A stretch of 64,000 bases of DNA, taken from Nocardioides humi (lineage in GTDB: Bacteria > Actinomycetota > Actinomycetes > Propionibacteriales > Nocardioidaceae). The stretch is from the NCBI RefSeq assembly GCF_006494775.1, contig NZ_CP041146.1:1178001-1242000 (forward strand). The letters run 5' to 3'. Under the pieces are notes generated by a model. It was not told the DNA's origin, ran no database searches, and saw nothing but the letters and a program-made list of their open reading frames with translations. The position numbers were made by a program, and so were the translations under genes. This document shows, one piece after another, positions 1 through 8,641 of this stretch (its first letter is position 1; each line of letters begins with the position of its first letter).

Positions 1-1
1 G

Positions 2-616
2 CTCGTGGTGAGCCGGCTGTCCTACGACATCCTCGGCACGGTGCCGATCGAGGCGATCGACGTCGAGGTCGAGGTGCTCCGGCCGGGCCGCACGATCGAG
101 CTGGTGCAGGCCACGGCGCGGTACGGCGGCCGGGCCGTCGTACTCCTGCGGGCGTGGCTGGTCGAGCCCTACGACACCGCGCCGCTCGCCGGCACCGACC
201 TGCCGTCGATCCCGCCGGCCGACGAGATGGAGCCCTGGGACATGGCCGGGCTGTGGCCGAGCGGGTTCATCTCCTCGATCGAGGTGCGCCGCAAGGACCT
301 GGGCCCCGGCCGGTCGATGGTGTGGGTCCGCACGCCGCACGAGCTCGTCGCGGACGAGCCGGTCAGCCGGCTCGCCGCCGTCGCGGGGCTAGTGGACGTC
401 ACCAACGGGATCGCGGTGCGCACCGACCCGACCCGGGTGGCCTTCCCCAACCTCGACCTGACCGCCCACTTCCTCCATGCCCCCGCCGAGGGCTGGCTGG
501 GGCTCGACACCACCCAGTCCTACGGCCCCGGCGGCATCGGCGTCACCAGCTCGAAGATGCACGACGAGAACGGCCCGCTCGGCACCATCGCGCAGACGCT
601 GACCGTGCGCCCCTGA
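2..616 (+). CDS. acyl-CoA thioesterase-like protein (5' end outside window)
   Basis: The frame is open from the first base, so this is the C-terminal 204 residues of a longer protein whose start lies outside the window. The visible part fits the double-hotdog thioesterase-like family of actinobacteria: a segment on polar residues around 'GRTIELVQATARYGG', a middle acidic/proline-rich linker and a C-terminal hotdog half with 'AHFLHAPAEGWLGLDTTQ' followed by 'SYGPGGIGVTSSKMHDENG', which is typical of acyl-CoA thioesterase/HBDH-like proteins. It would hydrolyse or bind acyl-CoA in the cytoplasm. The next gene starts 34 bases downstream in the same direction and may be co-transcribed. Family assignment is from motif appearance only. 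Confidence 0.7.
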   Translation, partial: LVVSRLSYDILGTVPIEAIDVEVEVLRPGRTIELVQATARYGGRAVVLLRAWLVEPYDTAPLAGTDLPSIPPADEMEPWDMAGLWPSGFISSIEVRRKDLGPGRSMVWVRTPHELVADEPVSRLAAVAGLVDVTNGIAVRTDPTRVAFPNLDLTAHFLHAPAEGWLGLDTTQSYGPGGIGVTSSKMHDENGPLGTIAQTLTVRP

Positions 617-650
617 GTGACCTCGCTCACGGACGGCCGTTGAGCCGGGC

Positions 651-2447
651 ATGGCATCTGCGCTCGACCCCGAGATCACCCGTCGTACCGCCGCCAGGGC
701 GGGCCTGACCGCCGCCGGCGCCGTGGGCCTCACTGCGGCCCTGGGTACGCCGGCCCGGGCCGCGCCCTGGCAGGAGAGCGGCACCTCCGCCGACGTGATC
801 GTCGTCGGCCACGGCCTCGCCGGGCTGGTGGCGGCGAGCGAGATCGCCGCCAAGGGCAAGCGGGTGCTGCTCCTCGACCAGGAGGGCGAGCAGTCGATCG
901 GCGGCCAGGCGCACTGGTCGCTGGGCGGGCTGTTCTTCGTCGACAGCACCGAGCAGAAGCTCAACGGCATCAAGGACAGCCTCGACCTCGCCCGCCAGGA
1001 CTGGTTCGGCACCGCGCAGTTCGGCCGGGGCGTCACCGACCCGCTGGGGCAGGACTACTGGGCGGCCAAGTGGGCCGAGGCCTATCTCGAGTTCGCCCAC
1101 CACGAGAAGCGGGCCTGGCTCGCCTCGCTCGGCATGGGCTGGGTGCCGCTCGTCGGCTGGGCCGAGCGCGGCGGACAGCTCGCCGACGGCGCCGGCAACT
1201 CCGTCCCGCGCTTCCACCTCACCCTCGGCACCGGCCCGGCGGTGGTCGCCCCGTTCGAGAAGAAGGTGCGCGCGGCGTACGCCCAGGGCCTGATCGGCTT
1301 CCGGTTCCGGCACCGCGTCGACGAGGTCGTGGTCGAGGGCGGCCGCGTCGTCGGCGTCCGCGGGAAACGGCTGGTCCCGACCAGCGCCCCGCGCGGCGTG
1401 CAGACCTCGCGCGAGGTCGTCGGCGACTTCGAGCTCACCGCCGGGCACGTCCTGGTCACCTCCGGGGGCATCGGCGGCAACCAGGACCTGGTGCGCCAGA
1501 ACTGGCCCGCCCGCCTCGGCACGCCGCCCGCCAGCATGGTGACCGGCGTGCCCGCCCACGTCGACGGCCGGATGATCGGCATCACCGAGCAGGCCGGCGG
1601 CCGGGTCGTCAACGCCGACCGGATGTGGCACTACGTCGAGGGCATGCGCAACTGGAACCCGATCTGGCCCGGGCACGGCATCCGGATCATCCCCGGCCCG
1701 TCGTCGTTCTGGTTCGACGGCAACGGCCGGCGGTTCCCCACGCCCGGGATCCCCGGCTACGACTCGCTGGAGCAGCTGCGGATGATCCGCGCGTCCGGCT
1801 TCGACTACTCGTGGTTCGTGCTCGACAAGACGATCATCGAGAAGGAGTTCGTGCTCTCCGGCTCCGAGCAGAACCGCTATCTCACGGCCAAGAACATGGC
1901 CGGCTTCCTGCTGGAGCGGACGATCAACGGCATGCAGAAGGAGGTCAGGGACTTCCTCGACAACGGCGAGGACTTCGTGGTCGCCGACAACCTCGACGAC
2001 CTCGCCGCCGGGATGAACCGGCTGGTGGGGACGGACCTGATCGACGCGGCCGAGCTGCGGCGCCAGATCGTCGCCCGCGACCGGGAGGTGGACAACCCCT
2101 TCACCAAGGACGTCCAGGTGATGGGCATCCGCAACGCGCAGAAGACGCTGGCCGACTCCCTGGTCCGTACGGCGCAGCCGCACCGGCTCCTCGACAAGCA
2201 GCACGCTCCCCTCATCGCGATCCGCTGCAACATCCTCACCCGCAAGACGCTCGGCGGGCTGCAGACCAACCTCAAGGGCCAGGTCATGGGCGCCGACGGC
2301 CAGCCGGTCCCCGGCCTGTGGGCCGCGGGCGAGGTCGCCGGCTTCGGCGGGGGCGGCGTGCACGGACAGGGCTCGCTGGAGGGCACCTTCCTCGGCGGCT
2401 GCATCTTCTCGGGACGCGAGGCCGGGCGGGCGATCGCCGCCGCGTAG
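651..2447 (+). CDS. FAD-binding dehydrogenase, Tat-exported, KstD/fumarate-reductase type
   Basis: A 598-residue flavoprotein. Residues 10-40 form a twin-arginine signal (TRRTAARAG, then a hydrophobic stretch and an ARA cleavage-like site), so export by Tat in folded, FAD-loaded form is likely. The Rossmann FAD motif 'VIVVGHGLAGLVAASEIA' lies at about residues 48-66, and the C-terminal FAD-binding element 'GLWAAGEVAGFGGGGVHG' at about 560-577 is typical of the fumarate reductase/3-ketosteroid dehydrogenase superfamily. Actinobacterial relatives are annotated simply as FAD-binding dehydrogenase; the substrate is unknown. It follows the thioesterase-like gene closely. A sterol or other CH-CH oxidation is possible but not shown by the sequence. 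Confidence 0.85.
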   Translation: MASALDPEITRRTAARAGLTAAGAVGLTAALGTPARAAPWQESGTSADVIVVGHGLAGLVAASEIAAKGKRVLLLDQEGEQSIGGQAHWSLGGLFFVDSTEQKLNGIKDSLDLARQDWFGTAQFGRGVTDPLGQDYWAAKWAEAYLEFAHHEKRAWLASLGMGWVPLVGWAERGGQLADGAGNSVPRFHLTLGTGPAVVAPFEKKVRAAYAQGLIGFRFRHRVDEVVVEGGRVVGVRGKRLVPTSAPRGVQTSREVVGDFELTAGHVLVTSGGIGGNQDLVRQNWPARLGTPPASMVTGVPAHVDGRMIGITEQAGGRVVNADRMWHYVEGMRNWNPIWPGHGIRIIPGPSSFWFDGNGRRFPTPGIPGYDSLEQLRMIRASGFDYSWFVLDKTIIEKEFVLSGSEQNRYLTAKNMAGFLLERTINGMQKEVRDFLDNGEDFVVADNLDDLAAGMNRLVGTDLIDAAELRRQIVARDREVDNPFTKDVQVMGIRNAQKTLADSLVRTAQPHRLLDKQHAPLIAIRCNILTRKTLGGLQTNLKGQVMGADGQPVPGLWAAGEVAGFGGGGVHGQGSLEGTFLGGCIFSGREAGRAIAAA

Positions 2448-2620
2448 CCCTCGATCCGTGGAGGGACGTCGTAGCGAGCGGCACCACAGGGGTGTGATGG
2501 CAAAGGCCACTTCGTTCAGACCTCGGCGCGAAGGCAGACTGGGCGTCTTTCGAGCGTCGGCAACGCCGCCAGCGCGCCGCTGTGGTGTCGCGTAGTAGGC
2601 GGCCTTCCAGGGATCGAGGC

Positions 2621-2626
2621 TAGGTT
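2621..2626 (+). promoter_or_regulatory. putative -10 box of a leaderless promoter
   Basis: TAGGTT matches the actinobacterial TANNNT -10 pattern and lies five bases before the ATG at 2632. No Shine-Dalgarno sequence is visible between them, so transcription probably starts at or near the start codon and the mRNA is leaderless. No clear -35 is seen. The 2448-2620 stretch upstream holds no gene that I can support. Confidence 0.45.
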
Positions 2627-2631
2627 GGGGC

Positions 2632-3288
2632 ATGCGCGTCGCTGTCGTCGGAGGCCATGGCCAGATCGCCCGTCTGCTGCACCCCCTGCTCGTCGCGGGC
2701 GGCCACCTCCCGGTGGCCCTCGCCCGTCGCGAGGAGTACCGCCCCGCGCTCGAGGCCCTGGGCGCCGAGCTGCGACTGCTCGACATCGAGAGCTCGACGG
2801 CCGACGACTTCGTGGCGGCGTTCGAGGGGTGCGACGCGGTGGTGTTCAGCGCCGGCGGCGGCCCCGACGGCAACGCCGGCCGCAAGCGCACGGTCGACCT
2901 CGAGGGGTCGCTGAAGTCCATCGAGGCCGCGCAGCGCCTCGGCATCCGCCGCTTCGTCCAGGTCTCCGCGATGGTCGACCAGCCGGTGGCGGACGACGCC
3001 AGCGAGGCCTGGAAGGCCTACCTCGTGGCGAAGCGGGACGCCGACCTCGCCCTGCGCGACTCCGGCCTGGACTGGACCATCCTCCGCCCCGGCCGGCTCA
3101 CCGACGCCCCCGCCACCGACCGGATCGCGCTGGGGGCGGACCTCCCCCACGAGGACGTCACCCGGGCCGACGTGGCCGCGGTCGTCGCCGCCGTCCTGGA
3201 CCGGCCGGACACCGTCGGGCACCAGTGGCACCTGATCGGCGGGGGCCTGCCGGTCGACGCGGCGGTCGACGCCGCCCTCGGCGGCTGA
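2632..3288 (+). CDS. NAD(P)-binding atypical SDR (YwnB/NmrA-like)
   Basis: A 218-residue single-domain Rossmann protein. The N-terminus 'MRVAVVGGHGQIARLLHPL' carries the GxxGxxG dinucleotide-binding loop; 'FVQVSAMVD' and the YLVAK segment (Y..xK) near residues 128-133, plus 'LDWTILRPGRLTD', are typical of the NAD(P)H-binding atypical SDR family related to YwnB and NmrA. Such proteins act as small oxidoreductases or redox sensors; the substrate is not known. The start is supported by the -10 box five bases upstream. The gene converges on the sensor-kinase gene, with 11 bases between the two stop codons and no terminator hairpin that I can see. Confidence 0.85.
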   Translation: MRVAVVGGHGQIARLLHPLLVAGGHLPVALARREEYRPALEALGAELRLLDIESSTADDFVAAFEGCDAVVFSAGGGPDGNAGRKRTVDLEGSLKSIEAAQRLGIRRFVQVSAMVDQPVADDASEAWKAYLVAKRDADLALRDSGLDWTILRPGRLTDAPATDRIALGADLPHEDVTRADVAAVVAAVLDRPDTVGHQWHLIGGGLPVDAAVDAALGG

Positions 3289-3299
3289 GCTGCCCCGAG

Positions 3300-5356
3300 T
3301 CAGCCGATCGGCACCCGGCCGTGCACCCGGCACCCGGAGCCCGGTGAGCTGTCCAGCTCGAGCGTGCCGCCCAGAGCGCCCAGGCGATCGGCCACGTTGG
3401 TGAGGCCGGAGCCGCCGGCGCGGGGTACGACGGGGTCGAACCCGCGGCCGTCGTCGCTGACCGTGAACGAGACGACGTCGCCCTCGTCGCGCAGCATCAC
3501 GGCGGCCGTCGCCGCGTCGCCGTGCCGGACGGCGTTCTGGAGCGCCTCCAGGCAGACGAAGTAGAGCGCGGTCTCGACCGCGGCGTCGTACCTCCCGAAG
3601 CCGTCGACCGCCACCGTGACCGGCAGGGGAAGCCCGCGGGCGCTGGAGCGGAGCGCGGCGGCGACGCCGTCCTGCGCGAGGATCGGCGGCTGGAGCCCGC
3701 GGGCCAGGGTGCGCAGGGTCTCGACCGTCGCGTCGATCTCGTCGGCGACCCCGGCCAGTCCGTCGCGCAGCGCGAGGGGGTCGAGACCCGCGTCGGCCTG
3801 GGTCTGCAGGACCGCCAGTCGCAGCCGGAGCGCCACGAGCTGGGCCTGCGCGCCGTCGTGCAGGTCGCGCTCGACACTGCGGCGGGCGGTGTCGTGCGCC
3901 TCGACCAGGCGCCGGCGTGAGGCCTGCAGGTCGTCCAGCTGGGCGGCCAGGGCGCTCGAGAGGCGGCTGTTGTGCAGCGCGGTCCCGGCCACCCGGGCGA
4001 CGTCGGCGAGCACCTCGGCCGCGCCGGGAGCCAGATCGCCGGGCAGGTCCGTCAGCAGGCGGAGCTCGCCGAGCTGCTCGCCGTTGCTGAGGATCGGCTC
4101 CGCCAGGCAGGTCCGGTAGGCGGCGACCGGGCCCGCCGCGGCCTCGGGCGCCCCCTGGAGGCCCTCGGCGGAGAGGCGGGCCTCGACCCGGGCCGCGCCG
4201 GTGCTGCGGTGCAGGGCGTCGACCACCCGGCGGAGCAGCTGCTCGGCGGCGTCCTCGCCCGCGTGGGCGGCGATCTCCGAGACCACGACCGTGCGGTCGT
4301 CGGCCAGCCGGAACACCAGCCGGTCGATGCGGCGGCGGGCCCATCGTCGTACCGGATCGGCGGCGACGGCGACGATGCCGACCGCGATCCAGGGCAGGAC
4401 GGGCGCATCGGAGAGCCGGGCGGCCACGACGCCCACGGCGAGGACGACGGCGACGAACGCGGCGGTGACGGCGAGCGAGAGGCCGGTGGCGACGGCGCTG
4501 CGGGCGAGCACCGGCTCGAGGTCGTGGACCCGGAACCGCGCGGCGGCCAGCGCGTAGGCGAGCAGCAGCACCTGGATCCCCACGAGCACCGCCGGGGTCC
4601 ACAGCCGCGGCCACGGGTAGGCCGCGACCCACAGCACGGCCACCACGCCGAACACGCTGCCGACGACGTGGTACGGCGCCCGCTGCGCCGGCGCGGCGTG
4701 CCGCCAGCGGACGACGAGGGCCGCCACGGCGAGGAAGGTCGCGGCACCGGTGACCAGCAGCCCGAGGCCCAGCAACGTCCCCACCGCCTCCGGGGTCTCC
4801 CCCGTGCCCCACGCCCCGGTCGGCCACGCGTCGAGCACCAACCCGAGCCCGAAGACCAGGCCGCCCGCGCCGGCCAGCCACGGGACCACCCGCCAGCGCG
4901 GCCCCGGCAGCGAGCCGTCGGGGAAGATCGCGGGCAGCACGGTGAGCAGCAGCACGACCTGCGGCAGCCACAGCCAGTTCATGATCCAGAACGGGACCGA
5001 GGCGGACAGGGGCATCTCCGCGGGGATCAGGGGTGGTCGCCGGTGATCGCGGCGACATACCCCCAGCGCACGATGGCGACGTCGGCGAGCGCCGCGACCG
5101 CGCAGTGCGCCGCGCCCAGGCCCGCGATCACCAGCAGGATCGGGCCGATCCGGTTGCCGGGCCGGCGCACGACCACCAGGCGCCCGAGCCAGGACAGCAG
5201 CAGCGCCGGCGGTGCGTTGTGGAAGACGAAGAGGCCGTACTGCACGTCCAGCGACCGTCCGCGCACCCACAGGGACGCCACGGCGACGACCGCCACCGCG
5301 CTGATGACCGCGGCGGCGACGGTGACCGGGCGCCGGGATCGCGCCGACGTGTCCAC
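3300..5356 (-). CDS. NarL-family sensor histidine kinase (apparent frameshift at 5030-5033)
   Basis: About 685 residues once the frame is joined. The N-terminal half has roughly eight hydrophobic membrane segments, followed by a GAF-like region, then the HisKA_3 dimerisation box with the phospho-acceptor His in 'ERDLHDGAQAQLVALRLRL' near residue 500 and a C-terminal HATPase with 'NAVRHG' and 'DDGRGFD'. The frame breaks after 'YVAAITGDHP' in a G4 run at 5030-5033; adding one base restores 'LIPAEMPLS' and the following membrane segments. The GTG at 5356 is chosen because it starts just before the first membrane helix. The probable partner is the response regulator at 6218. The membrane-protein gene at 5519 diverges from it. 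Confidence 0.8.
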
Positions 5357-5518
5357 GAGCCGAGTATCGACCCGCGCGGGCGGGGGCGGTAGCCGGTCGC
5401 GCCGTACCGCCGTGGTGCGGCTGGCCGCACCCCGGTCCACGGGCCGGCCCGGTGGGATCCGGCCGGCGCCGGCCGGACGCTGGGTGGACCGTCCCACTCC
5501 CACTCACCGGAGGTCGTC

Positions 5519-6148
5519 ATGACCACACCCGCTTCCCACCCCGGCCGGCGCTTCACGGCGGTGGCCGTGATCCTCGCGCCCGTCGTGTTCCTGCTCAGCG
5601 ATGTCGCCTACATCTCGGCCGGGGAGGGCATCAACAACGGCGTCCTCGGCGGCACCATCGGCATCTGGTCGGTCATCCTGCTCGGCTGGGCGCTGGTCGG
5701 GATCTCCCGCGCGCTGGAGCCGGTCGCTCCCCGCGGCGCCCTCGCCCTGCTGGTGCTCGCCATCCCGGCCATGGTCGGCGGAGCCGCCTTCAACCTCAAC
5801 GCGCTGCACCGGGACCACTTCGGCAACGACTTCATGGAGGCCGCCGACTCCGGCGGCGACGCGATCGGCCTGCTCGCGTTCCTGCCGTGGGGCTGGTGCG
5901 CGCCCGCCGCGCTCGTCGTCGCCGGCGTCTTCGTGTGGCGCACCGCGATCGCACCCCGATGGGCCGGCGCCGTCACCGCCCTCGCCGGCGTCCTGTTCGT
6001 CTCCGCCCGCCCCGCCGCCCTCGACGCGCTCGCCGTCGTCTGCGACGTGACGATGGTGCTCGGCCTGGTGCCGATCGGGCTCGCGCTGCTGCGGCGGTCG
6101 TCGGCGTCGGAGGACCTCGGCGCCACCAGGGTGCCGGCCGGGGCCTGA
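5519..6148 (+). CDS. multi-pass membrane protein of unknown function
   Basis: A 209-residue hydrophobic protein with about five or six membrane helices (for instance 'AVILAPVVFLLSDVAYI', 'IWSVILLGWALVGI', 'LALLVLAIPAMVGGAAF' and 'ALVVAGVFVWRTAI'). A Shine-Dalgarno-like CCGGAGG lies directly upstream of the ATG. It resembles integral membrane proteins often found beside NarL-type two-component genes in actinobacteria, but I do not recognise a named family. It sits between the divergent kinase gene and the response-regulator gene, so it may be a target or accessory of that pair; this is inference. Confidence 0.75.
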   Translation: MTTPASHPGRRFTAVAVILAPVVFLLSDVAYISAGEGINNGVLGGTIGIWSVILLGWALVGISRALEPVAPRGALALLVLAIPAMVGGAAFNLNALHRDHFGNDFMEAADSGGDAIGLLAFLPWGWCAPAALVVAGVFVWRTAIAPRWAGAVTALAGVLFVSARPAALDALAVVCDVTMVLGLVPIGLALLRRSSASEDLGATRVPAGA

Positions 6149-6204
6149 CGGTGACGGCGAGGTGGCCGCGGAGCCGGTCGGCACCGGCGGCGACGCGCCG
6201 CCGG

Positions 6205-6210
6205 TAGGGT
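6205..6210 (+). promoter_or_regulatory. putative -10 box of a leaderless promoter
   Basis: TAGGGT (TANNNT type) ends seven bases before the ATG at 6218. There is no ribosome-binding sequence between the two. The same arrangement is found before the genes at 2632 and 25925, which supports leaderless transcription and decides the start of the response regulator. Confidence 0.5.
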
Positions 6211-6217
6211 GCCCTCG

Positions 6218-6880
6218 ATGATCCGCGTCGTCGCTGCCGAGGACAGCTACCTGATCCGGGAGGGGCTGCGGCTCCTGCTGGACACCCAGCCCGACCTCGA
6301 GCTGGTGGCGACGGCGACGTCCCTCCCCGAGCTGCTTGCGGTCGTCGACCGGCATCGTCCCGACGTGCTGGTGACCGACGTACGGATGCCTCCGGACCAG
6401 GGCGACGAGGGCATCCGCGCCGCCGAGCGGCTGGCCACCACCCACCCGGACCTGGGGATCGTCGTCCTCTCGCAGTACGTCGAGCCCGACTGGGCGCTCC
6501 GGCTGTTCGAGCCGTCGGCCGCCCGCCGGGCGTACCTGCTCAAGGAGCGGGTCGGCGACATCGGCCAGCTGCGGCAGGCGATCGAGGCGGTCACCACCGG
6601 CGGCTCCGTGCTCGACCCCCGGGTCGTCGACGCCCTGGTCCAGGCCCGGGTCGCCCGCGAGCGCTCGCCCCTCGCGCGGCTGACCCCGCGGGAGACCGAG
6701 GTGCTCGCGCTGATCGCCGCCGGGCTCTCCAACACCGCCATCGCCGCCCGGCTGGTGCTCTCCGAGCGGGCGGTGGAGAAACACATCACCGCCGTGCTCA
6801 CCAAGCTCGACCTCGGCCCCGACGACCCCGCTGTGCACCGGCGGGTGCGGGCGGTGCTGGTGTACCTGTCCGAGGGCTGA
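6218..6880 (+). CDS. NarL/FixJ-family response regulator
   Basis: A 220-residue two-domain regulator. The receiver domain has the acidic pocket 'AAEDSYLIREGLRLLL' near the N-terminus, the likely phospho-acceptor Asp in 'VLVTDVRMPP' near residue 54, and the conserved Lys in 'AYLLKERVGD'. The LuxR-type helix-turn-helix is 'LTPRETEVLALIAAGLSN' to 'ERAVEKHITAVLTKL' at about residues 150-195. The start at 6218 is preferred over an in-frame GTG three codons upstream because the -10 box is correctly spaced for a leaderless ATG. It probably receives phosphate from the kinase encoded at 3300-5356. Targets are unknown; the membrane-protein gene at 5519 is a candidate. Confidence 0.9.
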   Translation: MIRVVAAEDSYLIREGLRLLLDTQPDLELVATATSLPELLAVVDRHRPDVLVTDVRMPPDQGDEGIRAAERLATTHPDLGIVVLSQYVEPDWALRLFEPSAARRAYLLKERVGDIGQLRQAIEAVTTGGSVLDPRVVDALVQARVARERSPLARLTPRETEVLALIAAGLSNTAIAARLVLSERAVEKHITAVLTKLDLGPDDPAVHRRVRAVLVYLSEG

Positions 6881-6882
6881 GT

Positions 6883-6897
6883 CCGGACCAGGTCCGG
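6883..6897. terminator. short inverted repeat between convergent genes
   Basis: CCGGACC-A-GGTCCGG, a seven-base inverted repeat with almost no loop, lies three bases after the response-regulator stop codon and before the AraC gene, which ends at 6920 on the other strand. No T run follows. It may act as a weak bidirectional terminator. Confidence 0.25.
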
Positions 6898-6919
6898 CCG
6901 CTGGCGTGCGAGACCTCGG

Positions 6920-8512
6920 TCAGGCGCGCTCGGCCTCACGCTCCTGGTACTCGCGCGGCGAGAGTCCGTGGAAGCGGGAGAAGGCGGCACTGAAGGTCGG
7001 CAGGTGGGCGTAGCCGACGCGGCGGGCGACGGCGCTGGGCTTGGCGCCGCCCACCAGCAGGTCGCGCGCGACGCGCATGCGGGCGGCGTAGCGCCAGCGG
7101 GAGAACGTCATGTCCGTCTCGTCGCGGAAGGCCCGGTGCACCTCGGAGGGTACGCCGAGGGCGGGCGATCCCCCGGAGGTGCCGATGGTGCGCAGGTAGT
7201 CCATGGCGGCCGCGCGCGCACGCGGATCGGTGGGCATCGGCACCGACAGCGCGCGCTGGGCGGCGACCTGCTCGGCGAACAGGCCGAGGATGTGGCGGGA
7301 GTCGTAGCCGTCGGGTCGCAGCCGGGACCGTGCGCTGACGGAGCAGAACATCAGGTAGTCGTCCCAGGAAGGCGAGAACCGCACCTGCAGCGGCGCGGTC
7401 AGCTGGAGGTCGCCCGGGCCGGCGTTGCCGAGCGGCAGCGAGACGGAGTTCTCCCGCAGGACCGTGACATGGTCCGCGCCGGCGGGGATCCAGGTCGCGA
7501 CGCCTCGCTCCCGCTCGTACCGCCGGTCACCGATGTCCAGATATCCGCTGCCGCGATACACCCAGGTGAGCACGTGGGCGTCGTTGGCATGCGGGGGCGT
7601 GCGCGTCGCGGGGAGCAGGTCCGGCGCGGCGCGGGCGACGCCGGGGCCCACCATGCTGACCATCGCGTCGGTCTGCCGGGCCGCGGTCGCCCGCTCGCCG
7701 AGCGTGGACGGGTCCCCTGCGGTGACCTGGCTCCGCACCTCCCTGCCGAACTCGCGTGGCGTCTGCCCGAACCGCTGTTTGAACGCACGGGTCAGGCCGT
7801 TGCGGCTCGCGAAGCCGACCCGGGTGGCCACCTGGTCGACGTCGTAGCCGGCCGCCAGGAGCTCGACGGCCGCGCCGAGCCGGCAGCCGAGTCGCCACTG
7901 CTCGAAGGTGAGGCCGGTGTCGGCGACGAAGGCCCGGCGCAGGCTGCGCGCGCTGCACAGCACGCGGGTCCCCCACTGCTCGACGGTGAGGTCGAGGGCG
8001 GGGTCGCGCAGCAGCTCCTCGGCCAGTGCCCGGGCGCCCCGGGCCTTCGGCACCGGAGGCGGCGAGAGGGTCGTCGCAGGGTCGGTCTCGTGGCGGTGGC
8101 GCCGCGCGGGGCGCAGCAGGTCGGCGATGGCGCTCCCGGGATAGCCGTGCGCGCTGTACGGGGTGACCTGGAGGTTGAAGTGCTGGATCAGCCAGTCCTG
8201 CCAGTCGTCGGGGACCTCGAACCCGGTGGGCGTGCTCGGTGCGCCGGATCCGATGGTGGCCTGGGGCGAGAGGGGGAAGGCGACGGTGCCCGGTTCGGTG
8301 GCGATCACGCGGTCGCGCCAGCCGTCGGCCGGGATCCAGATCCCCTGTCCGCGGCCGAGCCGGTACGGCGCGGCGTCGTCGAGGTGGATGTGGGCGGTGC
8401 CGGTGCGCACCCAGAGCAGCATCGGGCGGCGCGGCATGCCGGTCTCGTCCGCGCGGGCCCCCGGGATCGGCGGCGGATCGCTCGGGGCGGCAAGCGAGGG
8501 CGGATGGATCAC
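6920..8512 (-). CDS. tandem-fused AraC-family regulator (two sensor-plus-HTH units)
   Basis: A 530-residue protein made of two AraC-like units in a row. Unit one has a cupin-like sensor at about residues 25-140 ('LLWVRTGTAHIHLDD', 'RGQGIWIPADGW') and a double HTH domain at about 170-262 ending 'GFASRNGLTRAFKQRFGQTP'. Unit two repeats this plan: sensor at about 290-400 ('GSGYLDIGDRRYERERG', 'ATWIPAGADHVTV') and a second HTH domain at about 440-527 ending 'GYAHLPTFSAAFSRFHGLSP'. AraC proteins are usually about 250-320 residues with one unit. It diverges from the siderophore operon and probably controls it in response to a ferric siderophore. The two DNA-binding domains could bridge two half-sites within one molecule; that is inference. 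An alternative start exists 25 codons in. Confidence 0.85.
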   Translation of the reverse strand: MIHPPSLAAPSDPPPIPGARADETGMPRRPMLLWVRTGTAHIHLDDAAPYRLGRGQGIWIPADGWRDRVIATEPGTVAFPLSPQATIGSGAPSTPTGFEVPDDWQDWLIQHFNLQVTPYSAHGYPGSAIADLLRPARRHRHETDPATTLSPPPVPKARGARALAEELLRDPALDLTVEQWGTRVLCSARSLRRAFVADTGLTFEQWRLGCRLGAAVELLAAGYDVDQVATRVGFASRNGLTRAFKQRFGQTPREFGREVRSQVTAGDPSTLGERATAARQTDAMVSMVGPGVARAAPDLLPATRTPPHANDAHVLTWVYRGSGYLDIGDRRYERERGVATWIPAGADHVTVLRENSVSLPLGNAGPGDLQLTAPLQVRFSPSWDDYLMFCSVSARSRLRPDGYDSRHILGLFAEQVAAQRALSVPMPTDPRARAAAMDYLRTIGTSGGSPALGVPSEVHRAFRDETDMTFSRWRYAARMRVARDLLVGGAKPSAVARRVGYAHLPTFSAAFSRFHGLSPREYQEREAERA

Positions 8513-8550
8513 ATCCTAAGTATGCGGCAGTCTGCGCACCCCGACGAGAG

Positions 8551-8569
8551 TGAGGATTACCTAACCTTA
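8551..8569. promoter_or_regulatory. DtxR/IdeR-like iron box
   Basis: TGAGGATTACCTAACCTTA matches the DtxR/IdeR/DmdR 19-base consensus (TTAGGTTAGSCTAACCTAA) at about 14 of 19 positions, with the right-hand half CCTAACCT intact. It lies 73 bases before the SIP-fusion ATG and 38 bases upstream of the AraC start on the other strand. Repression of one or both genes by an iron-loaded DtxR-family protein is therefore likely. Confidence 0.65.
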
Positions 8570-8641
8570 GCAGCGGCCCTCCTGCCGACGGTGGCGCGCG
8601 GCCCCCTCCCCTCGAAGCGATCCGAAAGGGCTGCGCCCGAC

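Noticed and set aside
627..2945. A 772-residue open frame on the minus strand opposite the FAD dehydrogenase.
   Set aside because: It is a GC-skew shadow with low-complexity composition. The plus-strand protein has clear FAD motifs.
6968..8641. The frame of the SIP-fusion gene stays open for 1.7 kb upstream of 8642.
   Set aside because: It lies antisense to the AraC gene, shows only Gly/Arg/Asp/Val-rich sequence without domains, and homology starts exactly at the ATG at 8642, after the iron box.
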